Source: Paenibacillus sp. TCA20 (GTDB lineage: Bacteria; Bacillota; Bacilli; Paenibacillales; Paenibacillaceae). Taken from it: a stretch of 64,000 nucleotides of DNA. The position numbers were made by a program, and so were the translations under genes. This document shows, piece by piece, positions 1 to 7,570 of the stretch (the stretch's first letter is position 1; the number at the start of each line of letters is the position of its first letter). The stretch is from NCBI RefSeq assembly GCF_000732325.1, contig NZ_BBIW01000003.1:62001-126000 (forward strand), read 5' to 3'. The notes under the pieces are model-generated. The model ran no database searches, was not told the DNA's origin, and saw only the letters and a list, made by a program, of their open reading frames with translations.

Positions 1-136
1 GCTGGCTTCCGCAAAGAATGAGGATGTTGAATTCAGTAGTGCAGAGGCCGATCAAGAGGATATAGAAGCTCTTCGCCGCAGCGAGGCGGCAGATCAGCGG
101 CAGACAAAAAAGCTGGACGATTACAGATATGAGTAA
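1..136 (+). CDS. C-terminal end of an unidentified protein (partial)
   Basis: An open frame enters from the left edge, with the first full codon at base 2, and ends at a TAA at 134-136. The visible 44 residues are very polar, rich in Asp, Glu, Lys and Arg, and end KKLDDYRYE. A terminator follows directly, so this is the last gene of its transcript. In Bacillus the gene before prmA is dnaJ, but this tail does not look like a DnaJ C-terminus. A small gene between dnaJ and prmA is therefore likely. No function can be assigned from the tail alone. Confidence 0.6.
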   Translation, partial: LASAKNEDVEFSSAEADQEDIEALRRSEAADQRQTKKLDDYRYE

Positions 137-143
137 TGCATGG

Positions 144-184
144 AAGCATCGGAGTCTCGGGTAGAGAGCTCTGATGCTTTTTTG
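144..184 (+). terminator. Rho-independent terminator
   Basis: The arms AAGCATCGGAG and CTCTGATGCTT pair with one G-U pair and are followed by a T run. It ends the transcript of the gene entering from the left, so prmA needs its own promoter. Confidence 0.85.
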
Positions 185-269
185 TGTGTTTTTGCGCAGA
201 GGAGCACTATATTTTCGTTGGAAAATGGAAATAACTGTGGAGAAATAAGGATGAGTTTACTCTCGTTCT

Positions 270-299
270 TTGTGCTCGCTATTGTTTGTATAGTACAAT
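270..299 (+). promoter_or_regulatory. Probable sigma-A promoter for prmA
   Basis: TTGTGC (270-275) and TACAAT (294-299) are separated by 18 bases. The pair lies after the upstream terminator and 35 bases before the prmA start. The -35 match is only moderate. Confidence 0.5.
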
Positions 300-334
300 A
301 GAGGGTATGAATACAGGGGAGGAAGCAGCAAATT

Positions 335-1297
335 ATGATATGGAATGAAATAACAATACATACAACGGAAATAGCGCAGGAGATGATCTCAAACTTCTTG
401 CATGAAGCAGGTGCAGGCGGAGTAGCCATTGAAGAATCAGGCACGCTGGACAAGATCAGAACGACAAAGTATGGGGAATGGTATGAATACCCTCTAAATG
501 ATATTCCCAAGGGCGAAGCCATTATCCAGGGGTATTTTGCCGATACGACGGATATGGATGCCGTGATTGCTGAGATTGAGCCGAGAATCAAAGAGCTTGC
601 CGATTATGGAATTGATGCAGGCAAGGCTGAGATTACCGTGAAGCAAGTGGATGAAGAGAGCTGGGCTACAGCGTGGAAGCAGTATTTTAAACCGCTTAGA
701 GTATCTGAGACGCTGACGATCAAACCGTCCTGGGAAGAGTATACGCCCGAAAGCGCTGCGGAGAAATTAATTGAAATTGACCCTGGGATGGCATTTGGTA
801 CTGGAACGCATCCTACTACCTCTCTATGCCTTCGTACACTGGAAAAATATGTGCAAGGTGGAGAAGAGATCATTGATGTAGGAACAGGCTCGGGTATTCT
901 GGCCATCGGCGCCATGAAGCTGGGGGCGAAGCACGTGCTTGCACTTGATCTCGATCCTGTGGCGGTGTCTAGCGCGAGAGAGAATAGTGCTCTAAATGGT
1001 CTATCTGATCACATTACGGTATACGAGAGTGACCTTCTGTCCATTTTGAACAAGCAGGACGGTTCCCTTGGTGTTACATTACCTGTTCATATCGTTGTCG
1101 CGAATATCTTAGCAGAGGTTATCCTTCTCTTCATTAATGATGTTTACGAAGCGCTTCAGCCGGGCGGCCTGTATATTGCTTCAGGCATCTGGAAGAACAA
1201 AGAAGAAGCTGTTCTTACCGCACTGCGGGAAGCAGGCTTTGAGATTATTGATATTCAGCGCGACGAAGACTGGCTAGCGATTGTTTCGAGGAAATAA
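335..1297 (+). CDS. prmA: Ribosomal protein L11 methyltransferase PrmA
   Basis: A 320-residue class I SAM methyltransferase that, by family, trimethylates ribosomal protein L11 in the cytoplasm. The N-terminal third is the substrate-recognition domain. A GTGTHPTT segment near residue 154 leads into the methyltransferase domain, whose SAM motif DVGTGSG lies at about 181-187. The family's ANIL active-site motif follows at about residue 250. The ATG at 335 has a GGGGAGGAAG ribosome site about 12 bases upstream. The length is close to the B. subtilis protein. The site-2 protease gene starts 3 bases after the stop, so the two are probably co-transcribed. The position upstream of rsmE and mtaB matches yqeT in B. 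subtilis. Confidence 0.97.
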   Translation: MIWNEITIHTTEIAQEMISNFLHEAGAGGVAIEESGTLDKIRTTKYGEWYEYPLNDIPKGEAIIQGYFADTTDMDAVIAEIEPRIKELADYGIDAGKAEITVKQVDEESWATAWKQYFKPLRVSETLTIKPSWEEYTPESAAEKLIEIDPGMAFGTGTHPTTSLCLRTLEKYVQGGEEIIDVGTGSGILAIGAMKLGAKHVLALDLDPVAVSSARENSALNGLSDHITVYESDLLSILNKQDGSLGVTLPVHIVVANILAEVILLFINDVYEALQPGGLYIASGIWKNKEEAVLTALREAGFEIIDIQRDEDWLAIVSRK

Positions 1298-1300
1298 GGG

Positions 1301-1978
1301 ATGAGTATGGATCAGTTTTTCTTTTATCCGCTTGAACAGCTGCCCTTTTTTATTCTGACGATTCTTATTGCGTTTACGGTGCATGAATTTGCTCATGCTT
1401 ACTTCGCCAATAAATTCGGTGATCCTACAGCGAAAATGCTGGGGAGAATGACCTTGAATCCGGCGGTGCATTTCGATTTCTTCGGCTTGCTGCTGCTTGT
1501 AATCGCCGGCTTCGGCTGGGCAAGGCCGATTCCGGTGAACCGGGATAATTTTGACCGAAGACGGATGATGAGTGTGGTCGTCTCTGCGGCAGGGCCTGTG
1601 AGCAATTTGCTGCTTGCCGTGATCGGTACTATTATTTATGCGCTCTTGATCCAGTTCGGAGTCATGGATTCCATTGAGAATCAGCGTTTAGTGTTTGCGA
1701 TCTCGACCTTCTTTTCTATTTTTAACGTAACGAACTTTTTCTTATTCTTCTTCAATCTCGTACCTTTGCCTCCACTCGACGGATATCGAATTGTAGAGGA
1801 GCTTGTGCCGACACGTATTCGAATCAAGCTGCAGTCGCTGGAGCAATGGTCGATTCTTATATTTCTCATTATCGTCATTACGCCGCTGAACCGATGGACC
1901 ATAACGCCTCTATATGAATTGTCGATGAGCTGGTATACAGGTATAGCCCAGATGGTGATGACCTTGTTTGGCGGGTAG
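1301..1978 (+). CDS. Site-2 protease family protein (M50 metalloprotease)
   Basis: A 225-residue polytopic membrane protein with several hydrophobic segments. The zinc-binding motif HEFAH is at residues 28-32 in the first helix, and the third-ligand motif PPLDG is near D160. Both mark the site-2 protease fold that cleaves substrates within the membrane. A conserved NP motif (TLNPAVH) lies near residue 53. No PDZ domain is present, as in the short group of these proteases. The start is ATG 1301; an in-frame ATG at 1307 is an alternative. The substrate is unknown. It is tightly coupled to prmA and is probably read with prmA-rsmE-mtaB. Confidence 0.92.
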   Translation: MSMDQFFFYPLEQLPFFILTILIAFTVHEFAHAYFANKFGDPTAKMLGRMTLNPAVHFDFFGLLLLVIAGFGWARPIPVNRDNFDRRRMMSVVVSAAGPVSNLLLAVIGTIIYALLIQFGVMDSIENQRLVFAISTFFSIFNVTNFFLFFFNLVPLPPLDGYRIVEELVPTRIRIKLQSLEQWSILIFLIIVITPLNRWTITPLYELSMSWYTGIAQMVMTLFGG

Positions 1979-2067
1979 TCAGCGACGATAAAAAGTTGTA
2001 AGATGTTATGTGGTTATTTTCTAGTTTTTGAGAATGATAGTTGGTTAAGCAGGGGGCCTATCGATCC

Positions 2068-2832
2068 ATGCAGCGTTATTTTATTGAACAGGATCAATTC
2101 GACGGACAGACAGCCACCATTCATGGAGATGATGCCCGTCATATTACCAAGGTGATGCGGGGCAAAGCCGGGGACAAGCTCATTGTGAGTGACGGAGTTT
2201 CCCGTGAAGCTATGGTCCAGATCACACACATAGAGGCTTCACAGGTGCAGACAGAGGTCGTGGAGTGGCTTCCTATGGACCACGAACCGCGAGTATCGGT
2301 CACCATTGCACAAAGCTTGCCGAAGGGCGACAAAATGGAGCTCGTTATTCAAAAATGTACGGAAATCGGTGCAGTCAGTTTTATCCCTTTCTTATCCGAA
2401 CGGACCATCGTCCAATATGATGCTAAAAAAGAGGGGAAACGCCTGGAGCGTTGGCGCAAAATAGCGAAGGAAGCGGCCGAACAGAGTCACCGCAATCGCA
2501 TCCCGGCCGTATACGAATCGAGGTCGTGGAAAGAGCTGCTCGCTTCTTTTGACAGCTATGATCTCGTCTGCTATTGCTATGAGAAGGAAGACGGCCTGCA
2601 GCTGAGAGATGTAATTAAGCCGTTAGCAGCCGGATTGTCTGCGGATGAGAGTGCCTCTGTACTTGTTGTTGTGGGTCCGGAAGGTGGATTTACGACAGGG
2701 GAGGTACAGGCGGCAGAGACCGCAGGAGCGAGATCCGTCGGTCTTGGCAAACGTATTCTTCGTGCCGAAACAGCAGGCATGGTCGCTTTGACTTGTATTT
2801 TATATGAAACTGATGAAATGGGAGGAATGTAA
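2068..2832 (+). CDS. rsmE: 16S rRNA (uridine1498-N3)-methyltransferase RsmE
   Basis: A 254-residue SPOUT methyltransferase that methylates U1498 of 16S rRNA in the assembled 30S subunit. The N-terminal PUA-like part begins MQRYF. The SPOUT domain carries GPEGGFT and the C-terminal GLGKRILRAETA knot signature. The frame is open to a TTG at 2041, but the family start MQRYF corresponds to ATG 2068, preceded by an AGGGGG stretch. mtaB starts 2 bases after the stop, which indicates an operon. Orthologue of B. subtilis yqeU. Confidence 0.95.
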   Translation: MQRYFIEQDQFDGQTATIHGDDARHITKVMRGKAGDKLIVSDGVSREAMVQITHIEASQVQTEVVEWLPMDHEPRVSVTIAQSLPKGDKMELVIQKCTEIGAVSFIPFLSERTIVQYDAKKEGKRLERWRKIAKEAAEQSHRNRIPAVYESRSWKELLASFDSYDLVCYCYEKEDGLQLRDVIKPLAAGLSADESASVLVVVGPEGGFTTGEVQAAETAGARSVGLGKRILRAETAGMVALTCILYETDEMGGM

Positions 2833-2834
2833 TT

Positions 2835-4175
2835 ATGCCATCCGTGGCGTTTTACACCTTGGGATGTAAAGTAAACTTCTACGATACTGAAGCCATTTGG
2901 CAGCAATTTAAAGAACAAGGATATGAGCAGGTGGACTTTGATTCACAGACGGCTGATGTGTACCTGATCAACACCTGTACCGTTACCAATACGGGAGACA
3001 AGAAGAGTCGTCAAATTATACGGCGTGCGGTTCGCAAGAATCCGGATGCGATCGTGGCAGTAACAGGCTGCTATGCACAGACTTCACCGGCAGAGATTAT
3101 GGACATTCCTGGTGTCGATCTCGTTGTAGGTAATCAGGATCGGGACAAAATCATTCCTTTTGTCAATCAGATCAAAGAAACACGCGAGCCGGTAAATGCA
3201 GTACGAAATATTATGAAGAACCGTGTATTTGAAGAGATGGACGTACCCGATTTTGCCGATCGCACGCGTGCTTTTCTTAAAATCCAGGACGGGTGCAACA
3301 ATTTCTGTACCTTCTGCATCATTCCATGGGCGCGCGGACTGTCTCGCAGCCGGGATTCAAGAAGCATTATTACGCAGGCGCATCAGCTGGTAGAAGCAGG
3401 GTACAAGGAGATTGTCCTGACAGGAATTCATACCGGCGGCTACGGTGATGATCTGGATAACTATGATTTGTCGAGTCTTCTGTGGGATCTGGATAAAGTG
3501 GATGGGCTGGAGAGAATCCGCATCAGCTCCATCGAAGCCAGCCAAATTGATGAGCGGATGCTGGATGTGTTGAACCGTTCCTCGAAGATGTGCCGTCACT
3601 TCCATATCCCGCTTCAAGCGGGAGACGATGCAGTTCTTAAGCGTATGCGCCGCAAGTATACGACTGAGCAGTTCTATAATAAAATGGGGCTGATTCGTCA
3701 AGCGATGCCGGATGTGGCCATTACAACCGATGTGATCGTCGGCTTCCCTGGAGAGACTCATGAGATGTATCGTAACGGCTATGACCTTATGAAGGCCATT
3801 AATTTCTCGGAAATGCATGTCTTCCCTTACTCCAAGCGGACAGGGACTCCCGCAGCACGCATGGAGGATCAGGTCGATGATCAAGTGAAGAACGAGCGTG
3901 TAACAGAGCTCTTGGCGTTGTCAGATCAAATGAAGCTCAGCTATGCTGAGAAATTTGTTGGACAAGTGCTGGAGGTTATACCGGAAGGAAGAGGAGACCT
4001 GGCAGAAGGTCATCTTCATGGGTATAGCGATAACTATATCCAGCTTGAATTTGAAGGTGCCGATCATCTCGTTGGTGAGGTGTGCCGTGTGAAGATGACG
4101 AAGGCCGGACTTCATTCAAGTGAAGGTCAGCTTGTTCGGGTTATGGAAAATGGGCCACAAAAAGCAGCCCTCTAA
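2835..4175 (+). CDS. mtaB: tRNA (N6-threonylcarbamoyladenosine37-C2)-methylthiotransferase MtaB
   Basis: A 446-residue radical-SAM enzyme that, by family, turns t6A37 into ms2t6A37 in ANN-decoding tRNAs. Domain order is a UPF0004 N-terminal region with iron-sulfur cysteines (TLGCKVN, NTCTVT, TGCYAQ), a radical-SAM domain with CNNFCTFC (Cys 154, 158, 161), and a C-terminal TRAM-like RNA-binding domain. The start ATG at 2835 immediately follows rsmE. This is the yqeV orthologue. It most resembles the MtaB subgroup rather than MiaB because it starts directly at VAFYTLGCKVN. Confidence 0.95.
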   Translation: MPSVAFYTLGCKVNFYDTEAIWQQFKEQGYEQVDFDSQTADVYLINTCTVTNTGDKKSRQIIRRAVRKNPDAIVAVTGCYAQTSPAEIMDIPGVDLVVGNQDRDKIIPFVNQIKETREPVNAVRNIMKNRVFEEMDVPDFADRTRAFLKIQDGCNNFCTFCIIPWARGLSRSRDSRSIITQAHQLVEAGYKEIVLTGIHTGGYGDDLDNYDLSSLLWDLDKVDGLERIRISSIEASQIDERMLDVLNRSSKMCRHFHIPLQAGDDAVLKRMRRKYTTEQFYNKMGLIRQAMPDVAITTDVIVGFPGETHEMYRNGYDLMKAINFSEMHVFPYSKRTGTPAARMEDQVDDQVKNERVTELLALSDQMKLSYAEKFVGQVLEVIPEGRGDLAEGHLHGYSDNYIQLEFEGADHLVGEVCRVKMTKAGLHSSEGQLVRVMENGPQKAAL

Positions 4176-4208
4176 GTTAATACGGACAGCATTGGATCAC
4201 GGAGACGA

Positions 4209-4278
4209 ACAAGGATTTCGTTTTCTTTTGAAGGGGTATTGGATGAGGTTCCCTGAGGAAAGAATTCGGAATCCTTGT
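4209..4278 (+). other. Inverted repeat in the leader of the NUDIX gene
   Basis: ACAAGGATTTCG (4209-4220) can pair with CGGAATCCTTGT (4267-4278) over 12 positions, including one G-U pair. The 46-base loop is closed just upstream of the AAGGAGAGG ribosome site. No T run follows, so it is not a terminator. It could affect translation of the NUDIX gene or message stability. Confidence 0.4.
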
Positions 4279-4305
4279 TGTTCAAGGAGAGGAGCTAAGT
4301 TTCAG

Positions 4306-4737
4306 ATGGCAAGAAAAGAGATTTCCGCCGGCGGCGTCGTATTCCGGCATATGGGTGATGAGCTTCAGATTCAGCTTATTACGGACCGCTATGCTAGAAT
4401 ATCTCTTCCAAAAGGCAAGATGGAGCCGGGTGAAACGGTTGAACAAACGGCGCTTCGTGAAATTGAAGAGGAAACAGGACTTAAGGGAAGAATCGTTGCA
4501 CCTGTGGACATTATAAAATATACCTATCATCATGCTGTACACGGCAAAGTAGATAAAGAAGTGCATTACTATCTGGTTGAAGCTGTGGGCGGGAAGCACA
4601 GAGCACAGATTGAGGAGATCAAAGCAGTTGCATGGTATGCTCCCCTTGAAGCATGGAGCAGACAGCAGCATCAAGGCTACGATAACAATGATCGAATACT
4701 GCAGAGAGCTCTGAGGCAGCTCGGTATTCAGGTTTAG
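4306..4737 (+). CDS. NUDIX hydrolase
   Basis: A 143-residue NUDIX-fold pyrophosphatase. The NUDIX box runs from about residue 37 to 59 (GKMEPGE ... REIEEETGL), with all catalytic Glu residues present. The substrate, a nucleoside diphosphate linked to another group, cannot be deduced from sequence. The open frame extends upstream to a GTG at 4120 inside mtaB. The ATG at 4306 has a strong AAGGAGAGG site and starts with the domain proper (ARKEISAGGVVF), so it is preferred. It is separated from mtaB by 130 bases containing an inverted repeat. It converges with the transporter gene, leaving only two bases between stops. Confidence 0.9.
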   Translation: MARKEISAGGVVFRHMGDELQIQLITDRYARISLPKGKMEPGETVEQTALREIEEETGLKGRIVAPVDIIKYTYHHAVHGKVDKEVHYYLVEAVGGKHRAQIEEIKAVAWYAPLEAWSRQQHQGYDNNDRILQRALRQLGIQV

Positions 4738-4739
4738 CG

Positions 4740-5714
4740 CTAGGACTTAGGCTCCAGCCGTTTCCAAATCTTAAGGTAGCATAACGGGAGAGCCAGTAAG
4801 GAACAGACAATATTAAAAATCGTCTGCGCATGTGCGATTTGTGCGCCTGGTTCAGTCGTGAACAAGGCAGCTGCCTGGTAGAGTAGTGAGATCAGAGGAG
4901 CGAACAGCAGAGCTCCTGCAACATTCAGAATAATGTGGGACCATGCTACGAATTGACCTGCCTTGCTGCCTCCTATGGCGGCCATCCAAGCGGTAACACA
5001 GGTGCCGACATTGGAGCCGAGTACAATAGCAATTCCGACCTCGGGAGGCAGGGTGCCGGTGGCAGCAAGGCCGATGGCCATGCCGATAACGGCAGCACTG
5101 CTGTGCACGAGCGCAGTCAGGCATGCACCAGCAGCCATTCCCCACCATACACTGTGGCTGGCCTGCTGGACAAACCATGGGAATAACCCGCCTTGCTCTA
5201 GGGCGGGCCCGATTCGCTGCATCATGACGATACCGAGCATAACCATGGAGAATCCGGCTCCAGCGAGACTGATATATCCAGCTGTATGTACGGCATGGGA
5301 ATGCCGGCTGTGTACGACCGATTTTAATTCGCCGAGGATGACACAGATGATCCAGCAGCTAATGAAGAAGAGCAGCATGGGTAATGCATACTTGCCAATC
5401 TTTAGACTGAGCAGCTCGGTCGTTACCGTAGTCCCGACATTGCTGCCCAGAATGATACCGAGGGTACGAGCATATCCAAGCAAATTTGCATTTACGAGGC
5501 CGATGGTCAGTACGGTGACCGCTGTGCTGCTCTGCAGCAGGGCGGTTATTCCTGTGCTGAAGAGCATGCCTTTTAACGGAGTTGCGGTGGCCCGGTCAAG
5601 CGAGCTTGATAGTAGCGGGCCGCTGAGCTTATAGAGTGAAGCCTCCATCAGCTTCATGCCTAGAAAGAATATGGTTAATCCATATAATAGAGGAAACACA
5701 ATAGAATGTAACAT
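4740..5714 (-). CDS. Na/Pi cotransporter family membrane protein (YqeW-like)
   Basis: A 324-residue integral membrane protein with about eight hydrophobic segments. Two inverted-repeat halves carry the hallmark motifs: LLQSSTAVT with GSNVGTTVT in the first half, and LVHSSAAV with GSNVGTCVT in the second. These are the Na/phosphate cotransporter repeats (PF02690-type). It is shorter than members with a C-terminal PhoU-like regulatory domain. In B. subtilis yqeW has this family and this neighbourhood. Phosphate is the presumed substrate by family; this is not shown here. The gene lies opposite its neighbours and shares a 105-base divergent region with the methyltransferase gene. Confidence 0.9.
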   Translation of the reverse strand: MLHSIVFPLLYGLTIFFLGMKLMEASLYKLSGPLLSSSLDRATATPLKGMLFSTGITALLQSSTAVTVLTIGLVNANLLGYARTLGIILGSNVGTTVTTELLSLKIGKYALPMLLFFISCWIICVILGELKSVVHSRHSHAVHTAGYISLAGAGFSMVMLGIVMMQRIGPALEQGGLFPWFVQQASHSVWWGMAAGACLTALVHSSAAVIGMAIGLAATGTLPPEVGIAIVLGSNVGTCVTAWMAAIGGSKAGQFVAWSHIILNVAGALLFAPLISLLYQAAALFTTEPGAQIAHAQTIFNIVCSLLALPLCYLKIWKRLEPKS

Positions 5715-5819
5715 GATATTACAAGGGCACCTTCTCTCTAATCATGACTTTGTCTACTGTCCATCTTATGTTTGTAGCAGGACAACCATGACTTTCTTGT
5801 GTGAGTGAGGGGTTACTTG

Positions 5820-7226
5820 ATGATAAAAGGAGTTGTAGGCATTTTGGCATCGGTTATTCTTACAAAGAGCCGTAAAAAAAGAGTAGAGCAGGGGCATCCC
5901 TGGATCTACAAAAATGAAATTGAGTCGGTAGAGGCAAGTGCGGAGCCAGGACAATTGGTTGAGGTGAAGAATCATCAAGGCCGTTACTTGGCAACAGGGT
6001 ATTATAATCCGGCATCCCAAATTACTGTACGGGTCGTTTCCTATGAACCGGTCACGACGATGGACAAGGCCTTCTTTGTCCGTAAATTTGATCAAGCGCT
6101 GCAGCATCGTGACCGCTTTGTTACCGGGGGTGATGCTTATCGTCTCATCTATGGAGAGGCAGATTATGTTCCCGGGCTTGTGGTGGATCGATTCGGTGAC
6201 GTGCTTGTCGTTCAGATCCTGACTCTAGGTATGGATCTGTGCCGTGAGGCGATCGTCGAGGCTTTGGTCGAGGTTGTACAGCCGAAGGGCATCTATGAGC
6301 GAAGCGATGTCAGTGTAAGAGAGCTGGAGGGGCTTGAACAGGTCAAAGGTCTGCTCTATGGAGAATGCCCAAGACATGTAACCGTTACGGAGAACGGACT
6401 TAAGATAAAGGTTGATATCGAGCAGGGACAGAAGACCGGTTATTTCTTCGATCAACGGGAGAACCGCGCAGCCATTGAACCGCTGATGACAGGCTGGGGT
6501 GGCAGAAGTGGAATTACAATTCAAGAGGTAGAACAAGATGGGGTGAAGACCCTCGCTCCAATCAACAAGAGCGGTAAAGTCGTAACCTTCCCTTATTGGG
6601 ACGGTGCAAATGTGCTTGAATGCTTCTCGCATACAGGCAGCTTTACACTGAATGCCTGCAAATTCGGAGCTAAGCGGGTAACCTGTCTTGATATTTCGGA
6701 GCATGCGATTGAAAGTGCCAGAGATAACGTGAAGCTGAATGGCTTTGAGGATCGTGTTGAATTTGTAGTTGATGACGCTTTTCAGTATTTAAGAAATCAG
6801 GTTAAAGGTTTGGAGGAGCGTGCTGCAAGGGCAAAAGCTGACAAAAAGGTAGATACGTCGCTTGCCATGACGGCAGGAGGTGGACGTACCTTTGATGTAG
6901 TCATCCTCGACCCTCCTGCTTTTGCCAAGACAAGAGGGGCAGTCAAAGGCGCGGTTCGGGGCTACAAGGATATCAATCTGCATGGCATGAAGCTCGTTAA
7001 TGAAGGCGGCTATCTTGTAACAGCAAGCTGCTCCTACCATATGCGTCCCGATTTGTTCCTTGAAACGATTCAGGATGCAGCTGCCGATGCAGGCAAAATA
7101 TTAAGACTTGTAGATTGGCGTGCTGCGGGTAAAGACCATCCTCAAATTTTGGGCGTAGAAGAGGGGCATTATTTAAAATTTGCTATCTTCGAGGTTCGAT
7201 CGAAAACGCCATCCGGCATAAATTAA
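5820..7226 (+). CDS. Class I SAM-dependent rRNA methyltransferase (RlmI-like)
   Basis: A 468-residue RNA 5-methylcytosine methyltransferase-like protein. An N-terminal PUA domain (SRKKRVEQGHPWIYKNE) is followed by a central EEHEA-type region and a Rossmann domain with CFSHTGSFTLNA. It has the LDPPAF catalytic motif and a late SCSYHM motif with the likely nucleophilic Cys. It is longer than E. coli RlmI because of insertions before the SAM motif (about residues 223-262) and before the LDPPAF motif. A GTG at 5805 is in frame, but ATG 5820 has a GAGGGG ribosome site at good spacing. The exact target is inferred only at family level: 23S rRNA cytosine. Confidence 0.9.
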   Translation: MIKGVVGILASVILTKSRKKRVEQGHPWIYKNEIESVEASAEPGQLVEVKNHQGRYLATGYYNPASQITVRVVSYEPVTTMDKAFFVRKFDQALQHRDRFVTGGDAYRLIYGEADYVPGLVVDRFGDVLVVQILTLGMDLCREAIVEALVEVVQPKGIYERSDVSVRELEGLEQVKGLLYGECPRHVTVTENGLKIKVDIEQGQKTGYFFDQRENRAAIEPLMTGWGGRSGITIQEVEQDGVKTLAPINKSGKVVTFPYWDGANVLECFSHTGSFTLNACKFGAKRVTCLDISEHAIESARDNVKLNGFEDRVEFVVDDAFQYLRNQVKGLEERAARAKADKKVDTSLAMTAGGGRTFDVVILDPPAFAKTRGAVKGAVRGYKDINLHGMKLVNEGGYLVTASCSYHMRPDLFLETIQDAAADAGKILRLVDWRAAGKDHPQILGVEEGHYLKFAIFEVRSKTPSGIN

Positions 7227-7235
7227 TCATAGAAG

Positions 7236-7283
7236 AAGCATCCTTATTCTCTTTGTAGAAAGAGTGTTCGGATGCTTTTTTTT
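7236..7283 (+). terminator. Rho-independent terminator
   Basis: AAGCATCC pairs with GGATGCTT around a partly paired interior (CTCTTTGTAGAAAGAG), followed by eight T. It ends the methyltransferase transcript. Confidence 0.9.
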
Positions 7284-7570
7284 ACTGTACGTATGTTGAT
7301 GTAACGACGATAAATTGAAAGTTTGTAGGAACTTATGCATGTGCTTCGATTGGAAGAAATTTAGCATGGTTTGACTTACTAGAATTACCAAACGCATGTT
7401 CCTGTTGAGTGAGATATGTTATACTTGTGCTTAGACTTTATAAGGTTTTTGGTCTCTTTTAGTTAAATATTTAGGGTGCAAAAAGGCTGATAGCAAATAC
7501 ATACATGTCAGTATGCTGATGATGTAGTTTCAAATATAGCTTCGAATATAGAAAGGGAGGAATTCAATAA
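7284..7570. other. Intergenic region before addB
   Basis: This is an AT-rich stretch without a credible coding frame. It holds a possible extended -10 (TGTTATACT, 7417-7425) with no convincing -35 at normal spacing. An AGAAAGGGAGG ribosome site follows at the addB start. Nothing else is recognised. Confidence 0.5.

Noticed and set aside
3357-3884. 175-codon minus-strand open frame inside mtaB
   Set aside because: It is antisense to the radical-SAM domain and has no recognisable protein features.
4120-4305. Extended start for the NUDIX protein
   Set aside because: The extra residues overlap mtaB and have no NUDIX character. ATG 4306 has the good ribosome site.
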